From the IMG/VR virus record IMGVR_UViG_3300028419_000737, positions 1-40,178 of that record: a stretch of DNA of 40,178 nucleotides; one strand, written 5' to 3'. A model generated the notes under the pieces. The model was not told the origin of the DNA. It worked only from the letters and a program-made list of their open reading frames with translations, and ran no database searches. The DNA comes from a virus. Below are positions 21,939 through 30,378 of this stretch, piece after piece (the first letter of the stretch is position 1; each line of letters starts with the position of its first letter). The position numbers were made by a program, and so were the translations under genes.

Positions 21939-22513
21939 CGTTCTGAATTAAAAAAGAATGTTTGAAATAATCTACCATTCTCTTTATTACTTCCAAAATA
22001 GTCTAATGAACTATGGAACATATTTCCTCTATATAAAATAAGTCTATTAAATTTATTTCCAATCATTGTAGTCATTTCCCATTTAGTCATATCTTGAGAA
22101 TCGCGACTTACTATTTTTTGTAATTCTTTATCTTTTTTTGGCCACCATTCTAGACCAGTTTCTTTATGTCTAAATAAACCAGTACCCGCAGTAATAGGTG
22201 CATCTGGCGTTAAATAACAAACAGCTGCCCATGATGTATTTCCATCTGAATGGATCCAGCTTCTATTTTTAGAAGTAGTATATTGGAAGGCACCATTATA
22301 AGGCGTTCTTTCTTTCCATTTTAATATTTTACCATGAAATGGTTCAATATATTTTTGAATTATATTTTTAGGTCCATCCCAATGTGCAAAACTTTTAGTT
22401 CTACCGCCTGGAAAATTACCAGTTACTCCAAATTCTTGATTTAGTGCAAATTTTCTAATACCCTCAGGATCAATATAAAAATCCTCTATAATATAAGCGC
22501 CTGTATACATCAT
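21935..22513 (-). CDS. 2OG-Fe(II) oxygenase-like protein (DUF6445-type)
   Basis: This is the only supported minus-strand gene. The 192-residue protein starts MMYTGAYIIEDFYIDPEGIR. FALNQEFGVTGNFPGGRTKSF is the pattern I associate with DUF6445. SWIHSDGNTSWAAVCYLTPD supplies the H-x-D iron ligands and a later MFHSSLDYFG the distal His. It is probably an Fe(II)/2-oxoglutarate dioxygenase. The substrate is unknown; proteins or nucleotides are possible. Its opposite orientation suggests separate timing from the neighbouring late genes or recent acquisition. Confidence 0.75.
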   Translation of the reverse strand: MMYTGAYIIEDFYIDPEGIRKFALNQEFGVTGNFPGGRTKSFAHWDGPKNIIQKYIEPFHGKILKWKERTPYNGAFQYTTSKNRSWIHSDGNTSWAAVCYLTPDAPITAGTGLFRHKETGLEWWPKKDKELQKIVSRDSQDMTKWEMTTMIGNKFNRLILYRGNMFHSSLDYFGSNKENGRLFQTFFFNSER

Positions 22514-22586
22514 CTTTTATTAATTTTTTTTGTTATAATATATATCAGTAGATATAGAATTGTTTATAAACTTTTTTAGTTTTTTA

Positions 22587-22594
22587 CATATAAT
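22587..22594 (+). promoter_or_regulatory. Candidate promoter, CATATAAT
   Basis: CATATAAT ends 4 bases before ATG 22599, in the 85-base divergent gap with the minus-strand oxygenase. That gene also has a GATATATATTATAA-like stretch on its own strand (about 22532-22545). Confidence 0.5.
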
Positions 22595-22598
22595 ATAC

Positions 22599-22733
22599 AT
22601 GAAAGACAGAAAAGGCTTACAACATATCAGCGTGACTATAAAAGAAATTTATGATGCAATGAGGCCTAATGTCTATAAAAATAAAAAAAAGTATACTAGA
22701 AAAACCAAACATAAAGGAAATGAAAAAGATTAA
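22599..22733 (+). CDS. Small basic protein, 44 aa
   Basis: The product starts MKDRKGLQHISVTIKEIYDA and ends with a Lys-rich tail (KNKKKYTRKTKHKGNEKD). It looks nucleic-acid-binding. A CATATAAT element lies directly upstream and the gene overlaps the next by 14 bases. No known family. Confidence 0.55.
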   Translation: MKDRKGLQHISVTIKEIYDAMRPNVYKNKKKYTRKTKHKGNEKD

Positions 22734-22851
22734 GAATTTTTTTATAGGAATATTAGGCATATTAATTGCAATTATAATGTTTCCAATAGCATTTCCAATA
22801 GTAGTTTATAAATCAATTATTAATTCAAAAAGAACAAAGAATGGCAAATAA
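22720..22851 (+). CDS. Small membrane protein, 43 aa
   Basis: The product MKKIKNFFIGILGILIAIIM continues as a single long hydrophobic segment, then a basic tail (KSIINSKRTKNGK). The frame is open from 22669, but that part lies over the preceding gene, so I chose the ATG at 22720. Function unknown. Confidence 0.55.
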   Translation: MKKIKNFFIGILGILIAIIMFPIAFPIVVYKSIINSKRTKNGK

Positions 22852-23056
22852 CAATGCATCAAAAAAAATAAATTGTAAATATTGTAGCACCCCAGTCAAT
22901 GTAGGTAAAGATACTGTATCAGTGACATGTTGGAGATGTACTGCGAAACTAGCAGGTGGACATGAGTGGACAGATAAGATATTCTTAGATGAGATTGAGG
23001 AAATTGCAAAGTCAAGTTTATTTAATGAAAACATAGAATCTAAAAATGAAATTTAA
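22841..23056 (+). CDS. Zinc-ribbon protein, 71 aa
   Basis: The N-terminal half has INCKYCSTPVNVGKD and VTCWRCTAKL, two CxxC pairs about 15 residues apart, typical of a zinc ribbon. The C-terminal half is acidic (DEIEEIAKSSLFNENIES). It could bind RNA polymerase or DNA. It overlaps both neighbours by about 11 bases. Confidence 0.65.
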   Translation: MANNNASKKINCKYCSTPVNVGKDTVSVTCWRCTAKLAGGHEWTDKIFLDEIEEIAKSSLFNENIESKNEI

Positions 23057-24902
23057 TATAATAACCCCATGCAATATTACTAAAAATTTATTAGTAATTA
23101 AGGAAAATATTTTTAAAAAAGAAGTAAACGTTGATTGGCATATTCTATTTAATACGTCTAATTTAAAAGACATAGATGCTGAGCTTTTAAATAAGTTACA
23201 ATCTAAAAATACTTTTTTTTATTTTATGAAATCAATAGATCAGGTTGAATGGAATAAAATAGTAAATAAAATAGAAGAAGGTTGGATATATTTTTTAAGA
23301 GATGAGAATATAATAGGTGATAATTTTTATGACGTTTTAGAAAAAAGACAATTAAAAAACCCAAATACTCATTTACTTATATTTAATCAATTTTTAGATA
23401 AAAAGGATTTTAGTAAACAAGAATATAGATTTGCTAAACCTGAAAATACAAAATTTGGAAAAGTAGATTTAAGTCAAGTTTTATTTCATAACAAAGTTTT
23501 TAAAAATTATAAATTTGGAAAAGATAATTCACAAGGTGGAATATTAATAGAAAAATACTATAAAGAAAATCAAACAAACGTAAATTGGATAAACGAAAAC
23601 ATTGCTAATTTAAAATTCTTAAAAAAACCAAGTAGTGCTAAGCTTCCTAAAATAATATATGTTGGAAAAGATACTCCTGAATTGACTTCGGACTGGAAAT
23701 CTAAAGGAGGAGGAAATAAGTTAGAAAAAAAATACCTAAAGGACACTGACAATATTAATAAAGAAATTATAGAATTTAAACCTGATCTTATTATAACTGA
23801 ATTAGAAAATTTAGAAAAATTTAAATATGATAATTTACTTAAACTTCCTTATGAATTTAAGAAAAAACTTGCAATAAGAGATAAAAAACACCCTAAATTT
23901 GGAAAACAGCCAATTGGCTGGATAGCATACAACAATGCTATGAATAGAATGATGTCAAAAAATAATTTAGAAGATCCTAAAACGATATCGTTTACTACTC
24001 CAATTTATAACACTGGTAAAAAACTTTATAAAACATATGAAACTTTAAAAAATCAAACATACAAAAATTGGGAATGGGTTTTAGTAAACGATTCAACTGA
24101 TGAAGGACATACTTTAAAAATAGCAGAACAACTTGCTAAACTAGATCCAAGAGTAAAGGTTTATGATTTTCGCGAAAAAAGTGGAGGCTGTATTGGAGAA
24201 GTTAAATGGAGAGCATGTACTATGGCAAAGGGCTATCTATTAGCAGAATTAGACCATGATGATATATTAACAGAAAACTGTGCAATGGACTTACATAAGG
24301 CTGCACTAAAACATCCTGAATGTGGTTTTTTTTATACAGATTGGGCTGAGATGACTGAAAATGGATATTCTCAAAAATATGGTAAAAAATTCGGAGATTG
24401 GGCTATGGGCTATGGTGATTATAAACAAGAAAAATGGAATAACACTACATTAAATGTTGCTCAACAAACGGGCGTCAACCCTAAAACAATAAGACACATT
24501 GTGGGCGTTGCTAATCACATTAGAGCATGGAGAAGGTCTACCTATTTTGAAATTGGAGGGCATAATAGAAATTTAACAGTTGCAGATGACTATGAATTAA
24601 TAGTTAGATCATTTTTAAAAACTAAATTTTGTAGAATTCCAAAATTAGGTTATATTCAAATAATATACAATAATGAGTTAGAAAGAAATACACATGATAT
24701 TTCTAGAGGCGATATTCAAAGAAGAGTATCTTCAATTGTATCATTTTATAATGAAGACATTAAACTTAGGTTTAATGAATTAGGTTTTGAAGATTGGGTA
24801 TATGATCATATCAAAGATGGTAAAATTAGAGCCAGTCAAGTACCTTCAAGATATGGTAAAGAAGAATGTGATGTTGCTATAATATATGAAGAAGAAGCCT
24901 GA
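23046..24902 (+). CDS. Two-part protein with C-terminal GT2 glycosyltransferase
   Basis: The 618-residue protein has a GT2 domain from about residue 315: ISFTTPIYNTGKKLYKTYET, NWEWVLVNDSTDEG, a donor-site LAELDHDDILTENC and GFFYTDWAEM. The first 310 residues are Lys/Asn/Phe-rich without a motif I know, perhaps an accessory or second transferase domain. The C-terminal part has ADDYELIVRSFLKTKF, a usual GT2 region with a catalytic acid. Acceptor unknown. It overlaps the next gene by 17 bases. Confidence 0.82.
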   Translation: MKFNIITPCNITKNLLVIKENIFKKEVNVDWHILFNTSNLKDIDAELLNKLQSKNTFFYFMKSIDQVEWNKIVNKIEEGWIYFLRDENIIGDNFYDVLEKRQLKNPNTHLLIFNQFLDKKDFSKQEYRFAKPENTKFGKVDLSQVLFHNKVFKNYKFGKDNSQGGILIEKYYKENQTNVNWINENIANLKFLKKPSSAKLPKIIYVGKDTPELTSDWKSKGGGNKLEKKYLKDTDNINKEIIEFKPDLIITELENLEKFKYDNLLKLPYEFKKKLAIRDKKHPKFGKQPIGWIAYNNAMNRMMSKNNLEDPKTISFTTPIYNTGKKLYKTYETLKNQTYKNWEWVLVNDSTDEGHTLKIAEQLAKLDPRVKVYDFREKSGGCIGEVKWRACTMAKGYLLAELDHDDILTENCAMDLHKAALKHPECGFFYTDWAEMTENGYSQKYGKKFGDWAMGYGDYKQEKWNNTTLNVAQQTGVNPKTIRHIVGVANHIRAWRRSTYFEIGGHNRNLTVADDYELIVRSFLKTKFCRIPKLGYIQIIYNNELERNTHDISRGDIQRRVSSIVSFYNEDIKLRFNELGFEDWVYDHIKDGKIRASQVPSRYGKEECDVAIIYEEEA

Positions 24903-25281
24903 CCACATAGTCTATAACGAAGAAACAGGTGAATATGACGCCAAGAAAAAGGCATATCCAACTTCGCTTAGTGCACCTGCATTTAAACCAGTAATTCACG
25001 ATAATTCAAATTCAATTAAGGCGTCTAAATACTTTAAATCAAAGATGGACGAAATTAAGGCAGAGTATGATAATTTAATGAATGAGTATGAATGGACTAC
25101 ATTGGTATATAATGCAGAATGTAACTTTGAACCTATTATGGGTGAAGTATATCATCTATATGAGAGAGACGATATTTATTTTCTAAGTTTAATTGAACCA
25201 GATTTATGGAAACAAAAACATTATGGTAGTTTTAGACTTAGTACAGATGGAAAGTGGGAAAAGATTGAAACAAAGGAATAA
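24886..25281 (+). CDS. DUF2452-like protein
   Basis: The 131-residue protein matches what I recall of DUF2452. A start with YPTSLSAPAFKPVIH is followed by a helical KMDEIKAEYDNLMNEYEW, then VYNAECNFEPIMGEVYHLY, LSLIEPDLW and GSFRLSTDGKWEKI. The family occurs in Bacteroidetes and other bacteria with no known activity. A host origin is plausible. The start overlaps the preceding GT2 gene. Confidence 0.78.
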   Translation: MKKKPDHIVYNEETGEYDAKKKAYPTSLSAPAFKPVIHDNSNSIKASKYFKSKMDEIKAEYDNLMNEYEWTTLVYNAECNFEPIMGEVYHLYERDDIYFLSLIEPDLWKQKHYGSFRLSTDGKWEKIETKE

Positions 25282-25286
25282 ACTTT

Positions 25287-25294
25287 CATATAAT
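25287..25294 (+). promoter_or_regulatory. Candidate promoter, CATATAAT
   Basis: CATATAAT ends 4 bases before ATG 25299, the same geometry as at 22587 and 6509. Confidence 0.5.
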
Positions 25295-25298
25295 TAAT

Positions 25299-25508
25299 AT
25301 GAAACAAGATAAAATAGAATTAAAGCCAAAGAAAAGAACCTTAAATGAATTAAGACAAACTAAGGATACGGCATATAAAGCTCCTTATAAATTAGATGAC
25401 GATGGAGGTTATTTATTAACATTTTCTAGAAAAGGTTTAAAAAAACTTTTAGAAGACTTTAATTCAAGTAATGAGACGGTTGAACAATTTGTTAATTCAA
25501 TTATATAA
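25299..25508 (+). CDS. Small hypothetical protein, 69 aa
   Basis: The protein starts MKQDKIELKPKKRTLNELRQ and has an amphipathic C-terminal half (KGLKKLLEDFNSSNETVEQF). No known family. It has a candidate promoter immediately upstream and its stop overlaps the next start by one base. Confidence 0.6.
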   Translation: MKQDKIELKPKKRTLNELRQTKDTAYKAPYKLDDDGGYLLTFSRKGLKKLLEDFNSSNETVEQFVNSII

Positions 25509-25837
25509 TGGACATATTTGATGATTATCCTGATTTTAAAGATGAAGATTTTATTTATGACTGGTGCGCATCTATGGATGTTATGTACAATATAGTTACC
25601 AGTGGTAAAACATTTGAAGAATACTTGTTAGAACATACTGCAATTTATACTTCAAACAACACTTCAAACATTGAAGTTAATTACGCTAGTGAAAATCAAG
25701 ATTTTATAGTTTATCCATTTGATCCAACCGATATTCAAAAAGAAAACTTAGAAGAATTATTAGAACATTTTGAAGAACAAGAAGAATATGAGAAATGTGC
25801 AAAGATTAAAAAAGTAATAGATGGGTATAATAAATAG
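25508..25837 (+). CDS. Acidic protein with UVR-like C-terminal motif
   Basis: The 109-residue protein is acidic at the N-terminus (MDIFDDYPDFKDEDFIYDW). Its last 30 residues (ENLEELLEHFEEQEEYEKCA, then KIKKVID) resemble the UVR motif, a short helical hairpin in UvrB, UvrC and McsA that mediates protein contact. Here it might bind a host repair or Clp protein. The middle is unrecognised. It overlaps the next gene by 17 bases. Confidence 0.58.
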   Translation: MDIFDDYPDFKDEDFIYDWCASMDVMYNIVTSGKTFEEYLLEHTAIYTSNNTSNIEVNYASENQDFIVYPFDPTDIQKENLEELLEHFEEQEEYEKCAKIKKVIDGYNK

Positions 25838-26174
25838 TATTTTAGAAAAAATAAGTTGGAAAACCCATAAGTGGAATCTTAGTTTTGACTTACTACAAAT
25901 TGATTTACACAATAATCAAGAATCTTGGGGATTTAAACTATTTAATTTTAGTGTAAATTATTATGATTATTCTTTATTGGCCTTTTTCTTTAGATTGCCA
26001 AATAAAACAACGGTTAAAAGATTCGCAATAGATCATTGGGATTTTTTATATCTATATAGACCTTTATATAGAGTATATGATAGACTAAATGATAGAGAAT
26101 TATGGAATCCAGTTAGCTTTACAATAATTGACACGATTAAATTAAAAATATTAGATAAATTATTTAACAGATAA
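25821..26174 (+). CDS. Hypothetical aromatic-rich protein, 117 aa
   Basis: The protein is rich in Phe, Tyr, Trp and Leu (WGFKLFNFSVNYYDYSLLAF, HWDFLYLYRPLYRVYDRL) without a clear membrane segment or signal peptide. It begins inside the end of the preceding gene. No family is recognised. It precedes the sulfotransferase pair. Confidence 0.55.
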   Translation: MGIINSILEKISWKTHKWNLSFDLLQIDLHNNQESWGFKLFNFSVNYYDYSLLAFFFRLPNKTTVKRFAIDHWDFLYLYRPLYRVYDRLNDRELWNPVSFTIIDTIKLKILDKLFNR

Positions 26175-26200
26175 ATAATAATAAATTCATTAAATAATAC

Positions 26201-26827
26201 ATGGTTTTTAGTCAACAAAACGAAAATTTACCTCTATTAGTTTCTACTTCTAAGACAAAAAAGTTTGCTTGGTTTAGAATGCCTAAGGTTGCAAGTAGTA
26301 GCATTAAAGAAAATTTAAAATCTTCAATAAACGAAGACATAAAACTTAGACAAAGGTTAGAGTCAATAGACGTTAACGATAGTTATTTTAAATTCACATT
26401 TGTTAGAAACCCATGGGATAGAATAGCCAGTTGTTATAGAAATAAAATACAAAAAAGATGGAAAAATAGACCATCTCCTTCTTTAAAACAAAAAGGATTA
26501 TTTTTTGAAAATAATAATTTAACTTTAAAGGAGTTTTTAATTATTTTAGAAAAAGAAGATAATAGATTCTATAATATACATTGGGCTCCTCAGGCAGTCA
26601 TAGCCGATATGGATAAAATGGATTTTATAGGTAAATTTGAAAACTTAGAAGAAGATTGGAAACATGTTTGTAAAAAAATAAAAATAGAACATACTAAATT
26701 ACCGCATTTACTAAAAACTAAACCTGAAAATAAATCATATAGAGATTATTATTTAGACCAAGAATCTATTGATATTGTTTCAAGGATATATGCAGAAGAA
26801 ATAAAAAGGTTTAATTATAAGTTTTAA
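26201..26827 (+). CDS. Sulfotransferase family 2-like protein
   Basis: The 208-residue protein has FAWFRMPKVASSSIKENL (PAPS 5' loop, 22-39) and FTFVRNPWDRIASCYRNKI (66-84, 3'-phosphate site), the standard pair of carbohydrate sulfotransferases. IHWAPQA and DFIGKFENLEEDW are also family-like. It would sulfate a sugar hydroxyl using PAPS from the APS kinase at 9351. Its C-terminal 26 residues nearly match those of the next gene, showing common origin or gene conversion. It heads the fibre-modification block. Confidence 0.85.
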   Translation: MVFSQQNENLPLLVSTSKTKKFAWFRMPKVASSSIKENLKSSINEDIKLRQRLESIDVNDSYFKFTFVRNPWDRIASCYRNKIQKRWKNRPSPSLKQKGLFFENNNLTLKEFLIILEKEDNRFYNIHWAPQAVIADMDKMDFIGKFENLEEDWKHVCKKIKIEHTKLPHLLKTKPENKSYRDYYLDQESIDIVSRIYAEEIKRFNYKF

Positions 26828-26828
26828 G

Positions 26829-27503
26829 TTGTTAGTTTCACATCTACATAAATTTATTTATTTAAAAAGTAAAAAGACAGCAAGTACTTCGGTCGAAATA
26901 TTTTTACAAAAATATTGTATAAATCCAAATAAAATTAATAATTTTACTAGATTAGTAAAATCTAACAAAAATATTTTAAACTTAGATGAAAAAGAATCTG
27001 AAAATAAATATGGAATAGTAGGGTCAAGAGGTAATAAAATGCATATCGTTTCTAAAAAATGGTATAACCATAAACCATCGTTTGAATTAAAGAAAGATAT
27101 CGGTGAAGATTTATTTAATAATTACTTAAAAATATGTAATGTAAGAAATCCATATGATTTGGCAGTTTCTATGTATGAATGGAAAAAAAGTCAAAATAAT
27201 ATTAAAGAATCTTTTAATGAATTTTTATTAAATATAAAATGGCAAAATAAATTAAAATCAAACATAGACATTTGGTCAATTAATAAAAAATATGAATTTG
27301 AGTATATTAGATTTGAAAACTTAGAAGAAGACCTTTTAAATATTTTAAAAAAACTTAATATTAAGAAAAATTCTATAAATTTACAACATTATAAAAAAAT
27401 GGATAGACTTCCATATCAAGAATATTATAAAAATCAAGAATCTATTGATATTGTTTCAAGAATATATAAAAAAGAAATAGAATTATTTAATTATAAATTT
27501 TAA
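26829..27503 (+). CDS. Second sulfotransferase, TTG start
   Basis: The 224-residue protein likely starts at TTG 26829, giving MLVSHLHKFIYLKSKKTAST, the usual start of this family (5' loop at 13-21). The 3'-phosphate site is VRNPYDLAVSMYEW (105-118). DIWSINKKYEFEYIRFENLEEDL is typical. The C-terminus (QESIDIVSRIYKKEIELFNY) nearly repeats the end of the gene before it, including 26 identical bases. It lies one base after the upstream stop. Acceptor unknown. Confidence 0.82.
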   Translation: MLVSHLHKFIYLKSKKTASTSVEIFLQKYCINPNKINNFTRLVKSNKNILNLDEKESENKYGIVGSRGNKMHIVSKKWYNHKPSFELKKDIGEDLFNNYLKICNVRNPYDLAVSMYEWKKSQNNIKESFNEFLLNIKWQNKLKSNIDIWSINKKYEFEYIRFENLEEDLLNILKKLNIKKNSINLQHYKKMDRLPYQEYYKNQESIDIVSRIYKKEIELFNYKF

Positions 27504-27534
27504 AACAAACTAAAAAATTACAATATAACTTAAA

Positions 27535-28302
27535 ATGGCAGTATTTAAAAAAAAATTAAGTAAGGATTCAAAGGTTTTATTCTTAATTACATCATCGATT
27601 CATACTGTATGGGGAAATAATGAAATTGCAAGATTTTCTGAAACAATATCTACTATAAATAGCATTAATGCAAATTTTAATAATGCTGAAATATGGTTAA
27701 TAGACGCTAGCTTTAAAAAAATAAGTGACTATTTATTAAAATCATTACCTGAAAACGTAATACTGAAGACTTTTTTAGATGATAAAAATATAAAAAATTT
27801 TATGGTTGAAGCTGTAATATATTCAGCAAATATGATAAAAGCAGGTGTTTCTAAAGATCTTAAAAAAGATTTAAAATTAATATATGTAAAAAATAGAACG
27901 GAAAGTTATATTTTTAAAGATATTATTACTAAAAATAGCCTATTAGGTTATGATAGAATCTTTAAACTATCTGGAAGATATGTATTATCTCCTAACTTTA
28001 GTGTAAAGCAGCATGATAAAAAAAATAAATATGTTTTTTTAGAAAGTGTGGAAAGTAATCAAATAACACTTTCAATAGATAGACTATATAGATGCTTTTG
28101 TTGGAGCTTTGATGAATATTTATTAAATAAAACTAGAAAAGCCTTTATAGAAATAGAAAAAGAAATTAAAGAAAGTTTTAATAATAGAAAATATGCAGAC
28201 CTTGAACATTTTTTATATGATAAACTTAAAAAAGACGTGGTAGAAGTTAAAGAAATGGGTATTTTTGCAAACGTTGGAGAAAAAGGATATGTATACAGAT
28301 AA
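27535..28302 (+). CDS. GT-A-like glycosyltransferase, paralog of 30935 product
   Basis: The 255-residue protein shares a pattern with the product at 30935: an N-terminal strand with TSSIHTVWG, a SETISTINSIN helix, AEIWLIDAS, and later YDRIFKLSGRYVLSPNF. LSGRY near mid-protein is found in uncharacterised GT-A-like phage and WavE-type proteins. No sure catalytic DxD is visible, so activity is not certain. It lies directly before the PLOD-like gene, so a role in fibre glycosylation is suggested. Confidence 0.58.
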   Translation: MAVFKKKLSKDSKVLFLITSSIHTVWGNNEIARFSETISTINSINANFNNAEIWLIDASFKKISDYLLKSLPENVILKTFLDDKNIKNFMVEAVIYSANMIKAGVSKDLKKDLKLIYVKNRTESYIFKDIITKNSLLGYDRIFKLSGRYVLSPNFSVKQHDKKNKYVFLESVESNQITLSIDRLYRCFCWSFDEYLLNKTRKAFIEIEKEIKESFNNRKYADLEHFLYDKLKKDVVEVKEMGIFANVGEKGYVYR

Positions 28303-29617
28303 AATAAAAAGCAAGGTAAATAAAATAAATAAGGCTTTCGTTTTAAATTTAAACTCTAAAAACGAAAAGCTTAAAAATAAATTAAACAGTCTTAATATTC
28401 AATACAAGTTTAAGTGGGAAATTATAGTAGGCGTGAATGGAACAAGCACCGATATTAAGTGGAAGCCTTTTTCAACATGGAAATTAAAAGATCACCCTAA
28501 TAATTGGTGGAATAGAGATATTAAAGAAGGAGAAATAGGTTGTGCAATAGGCCATTATCTTATGTGGAAGCAAGCATATGAAGAAGGACATGAACTTTGC
28601 ATGTTTTTAGAAGAAGATTTTAACCCAATACATTCATTAGAACATTTAGATTTAAGTGATTTACCAGAAAATGTAGATGGTTTTTATTTAGGCAGAAGCA
28701 AAGTAAATCCAAATGAAGTTGAAGAAGAGGTAGGAAGGAATTGGCTTAAAACAGGGTACAGTTACAATATGCAGTCATATTGTTTGACAAGAAGTGGCTT
28801 AGAAAAAATATTAAAATATGACTTCTTAAATAATATAATGCCAGTGGATGAGTTTTTACCAGCAACTTATATTAAACATCCTAGAAAAGATGTAGCAGAC
28901 TTGTTTAAGCCAACTTTAAATTTTTATGCACATAAACGAGAACATATTACACAAACTTCAAACAAAAAAACTTCACAAACTGAAAATAGTAAACCTTTTA
29001 AAAAATATAAAATATTAGATGATTCTAATTGGGATACATGGAAACAAAGATACTTAGATCCTATTATTCAACGAGGTGAATGGGATTTGATAGTAGATCA
29101 CATTGGAGATGAAGTGTACGAGTTTCCCCTGTTTACTAAAACCTTCTGTGATGAAATTATTGCAATGACAGAAGAACTAAACAACTGGACACATGCAAGG
29201 CATAAATTCTATCCAACAACTGATGTTCTTTTACAAGACATTGGCATGAATAAAATATACGACAAGGTTTTAAATGAAATTATTAGACCAATGTCAATTC
29301 ATATTTGGAAGCTTGAAGGTAAAGGTTGGGATAGATTAAATAACGAAAACTTTTTAGTTAAGTATTTACCAGATGCACAGTCACATTTAGCATTACACCA
29401 TGATCACAGCCATTTAAGTCTTGTTGTAAAGTTAAATGATGAGTTTGATGGAGGTGGAACTTACTTTCCTAAATATAGTTTATTGTCAAATCCAGAGAGA
29501 GTAGGAACTGCAACAATTCATCCCGGTCAAATTACACATAGACATGGTGCAAGGCCAATTTATTCAGGTCGTAGATATATTACAGTCTCATTTATTAAAC
29601 AAAATTCTAATATATAA
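28289..29617 (+). CDS. GT25 glycosyltransferase fused to lysyl hydroxylase (PLOD-like)
   Basis: The 442-residue protein has two domains. Residues about 14-200 are a GT25 domain: AFVLNLNSKNEKL, EGEIGCAIGHYLMW (80-93), LEED (107-110), with DGFYLGRS and a late MPVDEFL. Residues about 245-442 match collagen lysyl hydroxylase: LALHHDHSHLSLVVKLND, FDGGGTYFPKY, IHPGQITHRHG and GRRYITVSFI. Fe(II) ligands would be His370, Asp372 and His419, with Arg429 for 2-oxoglutarate. Animal PLOD enzymes and mimivirus L230 combine the same two activities. Collagen-like proteins lie on its downstream side. The ATG at 28289 is chosen over 28265, which overlaps the previous gene more. Confidence 0.9.
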   Translation: MYTDKIKSKVNKINKAFVLNLNSKNEKLKNKLNSLNIQYKFKWEIIVGVNGTSTDIKWKPFSTWKLKDHPNNWWNRDIKEGEIGCAIGHYLMWKQAYEEGHELCMFLEEDFNPIHSLEHLDLSDLPENVDGFYLGRSKVNPNEVEEEVGRNWLKTGYSYNMQSYCLTRSGLEKILKYDFLNNIMPVDEFLPATYIKHPRKDVADLFKPTLNFYAHKREHITQTSNKKTSQTENSKPFKKYKILDDSNWDTWKQRYLDPIIQRGEWDLIVDHIGDEVYEFPLFTKTFCDEIIAMTEELNNWTHARHKFYPTTDVLLQDIGMNKIYDKVLNEIIRPMSIHIWKLEGKGWDRLNNENFLVKYLPDAQSHLALHHDHSHLSLVVKLNDEFDGGGTYFPKYSLLSNPERVGTATIHPGQITHRHGARPIYSGRRYITVSFIKQNSNI

Positions 29618-29643
29618 TTAAATTATAAAAAAAAAAAATTAAA

Positions 29644-30378
29644 ATGGAATTAGAAAAGCCCTTAAATGCTGTAAATAGATTTATATACGATGAAGATACT
29701 AATATCATAGGAGACAATATGCCAACAACTCCTGCACAGGGTATAGACAAATCAGGTTTTCAAACAGGCCTTTTAGCACATACTATTGGAAAAATATACA
29801 AGATTTGGTTTTATGATTTAAGCCAAGGCAATTGGATTGATTATGGACAAAGTACAACTGATCAAAGAAGTTTAACGCTTCCTTGGTTAACAAATTATGA
29901 TAAAGTATTTTTTGAAGCTATTAATCCTGTAGTTGCACAAGAATTAAGAATTGTTGGTTTAACCGGTAGTATTGTAGTAGATGGAGATCCAAGCGATGGC
30001 ATCGATAATGAAAATACCCTTTTTCAAAATGGAAACGCTGATCCTGCTGGTACTTCTATAATTTCAACACCTGGTCCTTCGGGTCCACAAGGTCCTTCGG
30101 GTCCAAGTATTTCTTCAACATTTCTTGAAGACGATAATGGCAATTTAATACCTACTGCAGATGTTCAATACAATTTAGGTAATGTTAACTTTAGAATTCA
30201 AGATATATTTACTCAAAATCTTTCAACTGGTGATATTAATTTAAATAACGAAGGTAGGCAAAATGAAGTTGATGGAACATCAGGCCATTGGTCAATTCAA
30301 GAAGGTGCAAATGATTTATTTCTTATTAATAGAAATACTGGTGAAAAGTTTAAATTTAATTTATCAAAAATAGATTAG
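29644..30378 (+). CDS. Short collagen-like fibre protein
   Basis: The 244-residue protein has an N-terminal module of about 125 residues (MELEKPLNAVNRFIYDEDTN, then VVDGDPSDGID). A very short collagen stretch (PGPSGPQGPSGPS) follows, then a C-terminal module (DINLNNEGRQNEVDGTSGHW and LFLINRNTGEKFKFNL) nearly identical to that of the fibre at 31723. The modules suggest a fibre or fibre-base protein in the virion. The collagen part has no lysine, so it is not an obvious hydroxylase target. It starts 27 bases after the PLOD-like gene. Confidence 0.8.
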   Translation: MELEKPLNAVNRFIYDEDTNIIGDNMPTTPAQGIDKSGFQTGLLAHTIGKIYKIWFYDLSQGNWIDYGQSTTDQRSLTLPWLTNYDKVFFEAINPVVAQELRIVGLTGSIVVDGDPSDGIDNENTLFQNGNADPAGTSIISTPGPSGPQGPSGPSISSTFLEDDNGNLIPTADVQYNLGNVNFRIQDIFTQNLSTGDINLNNEGRQNEVDGTSGHWSIQEGANDLFLINRNTGEKFKFNLSKID

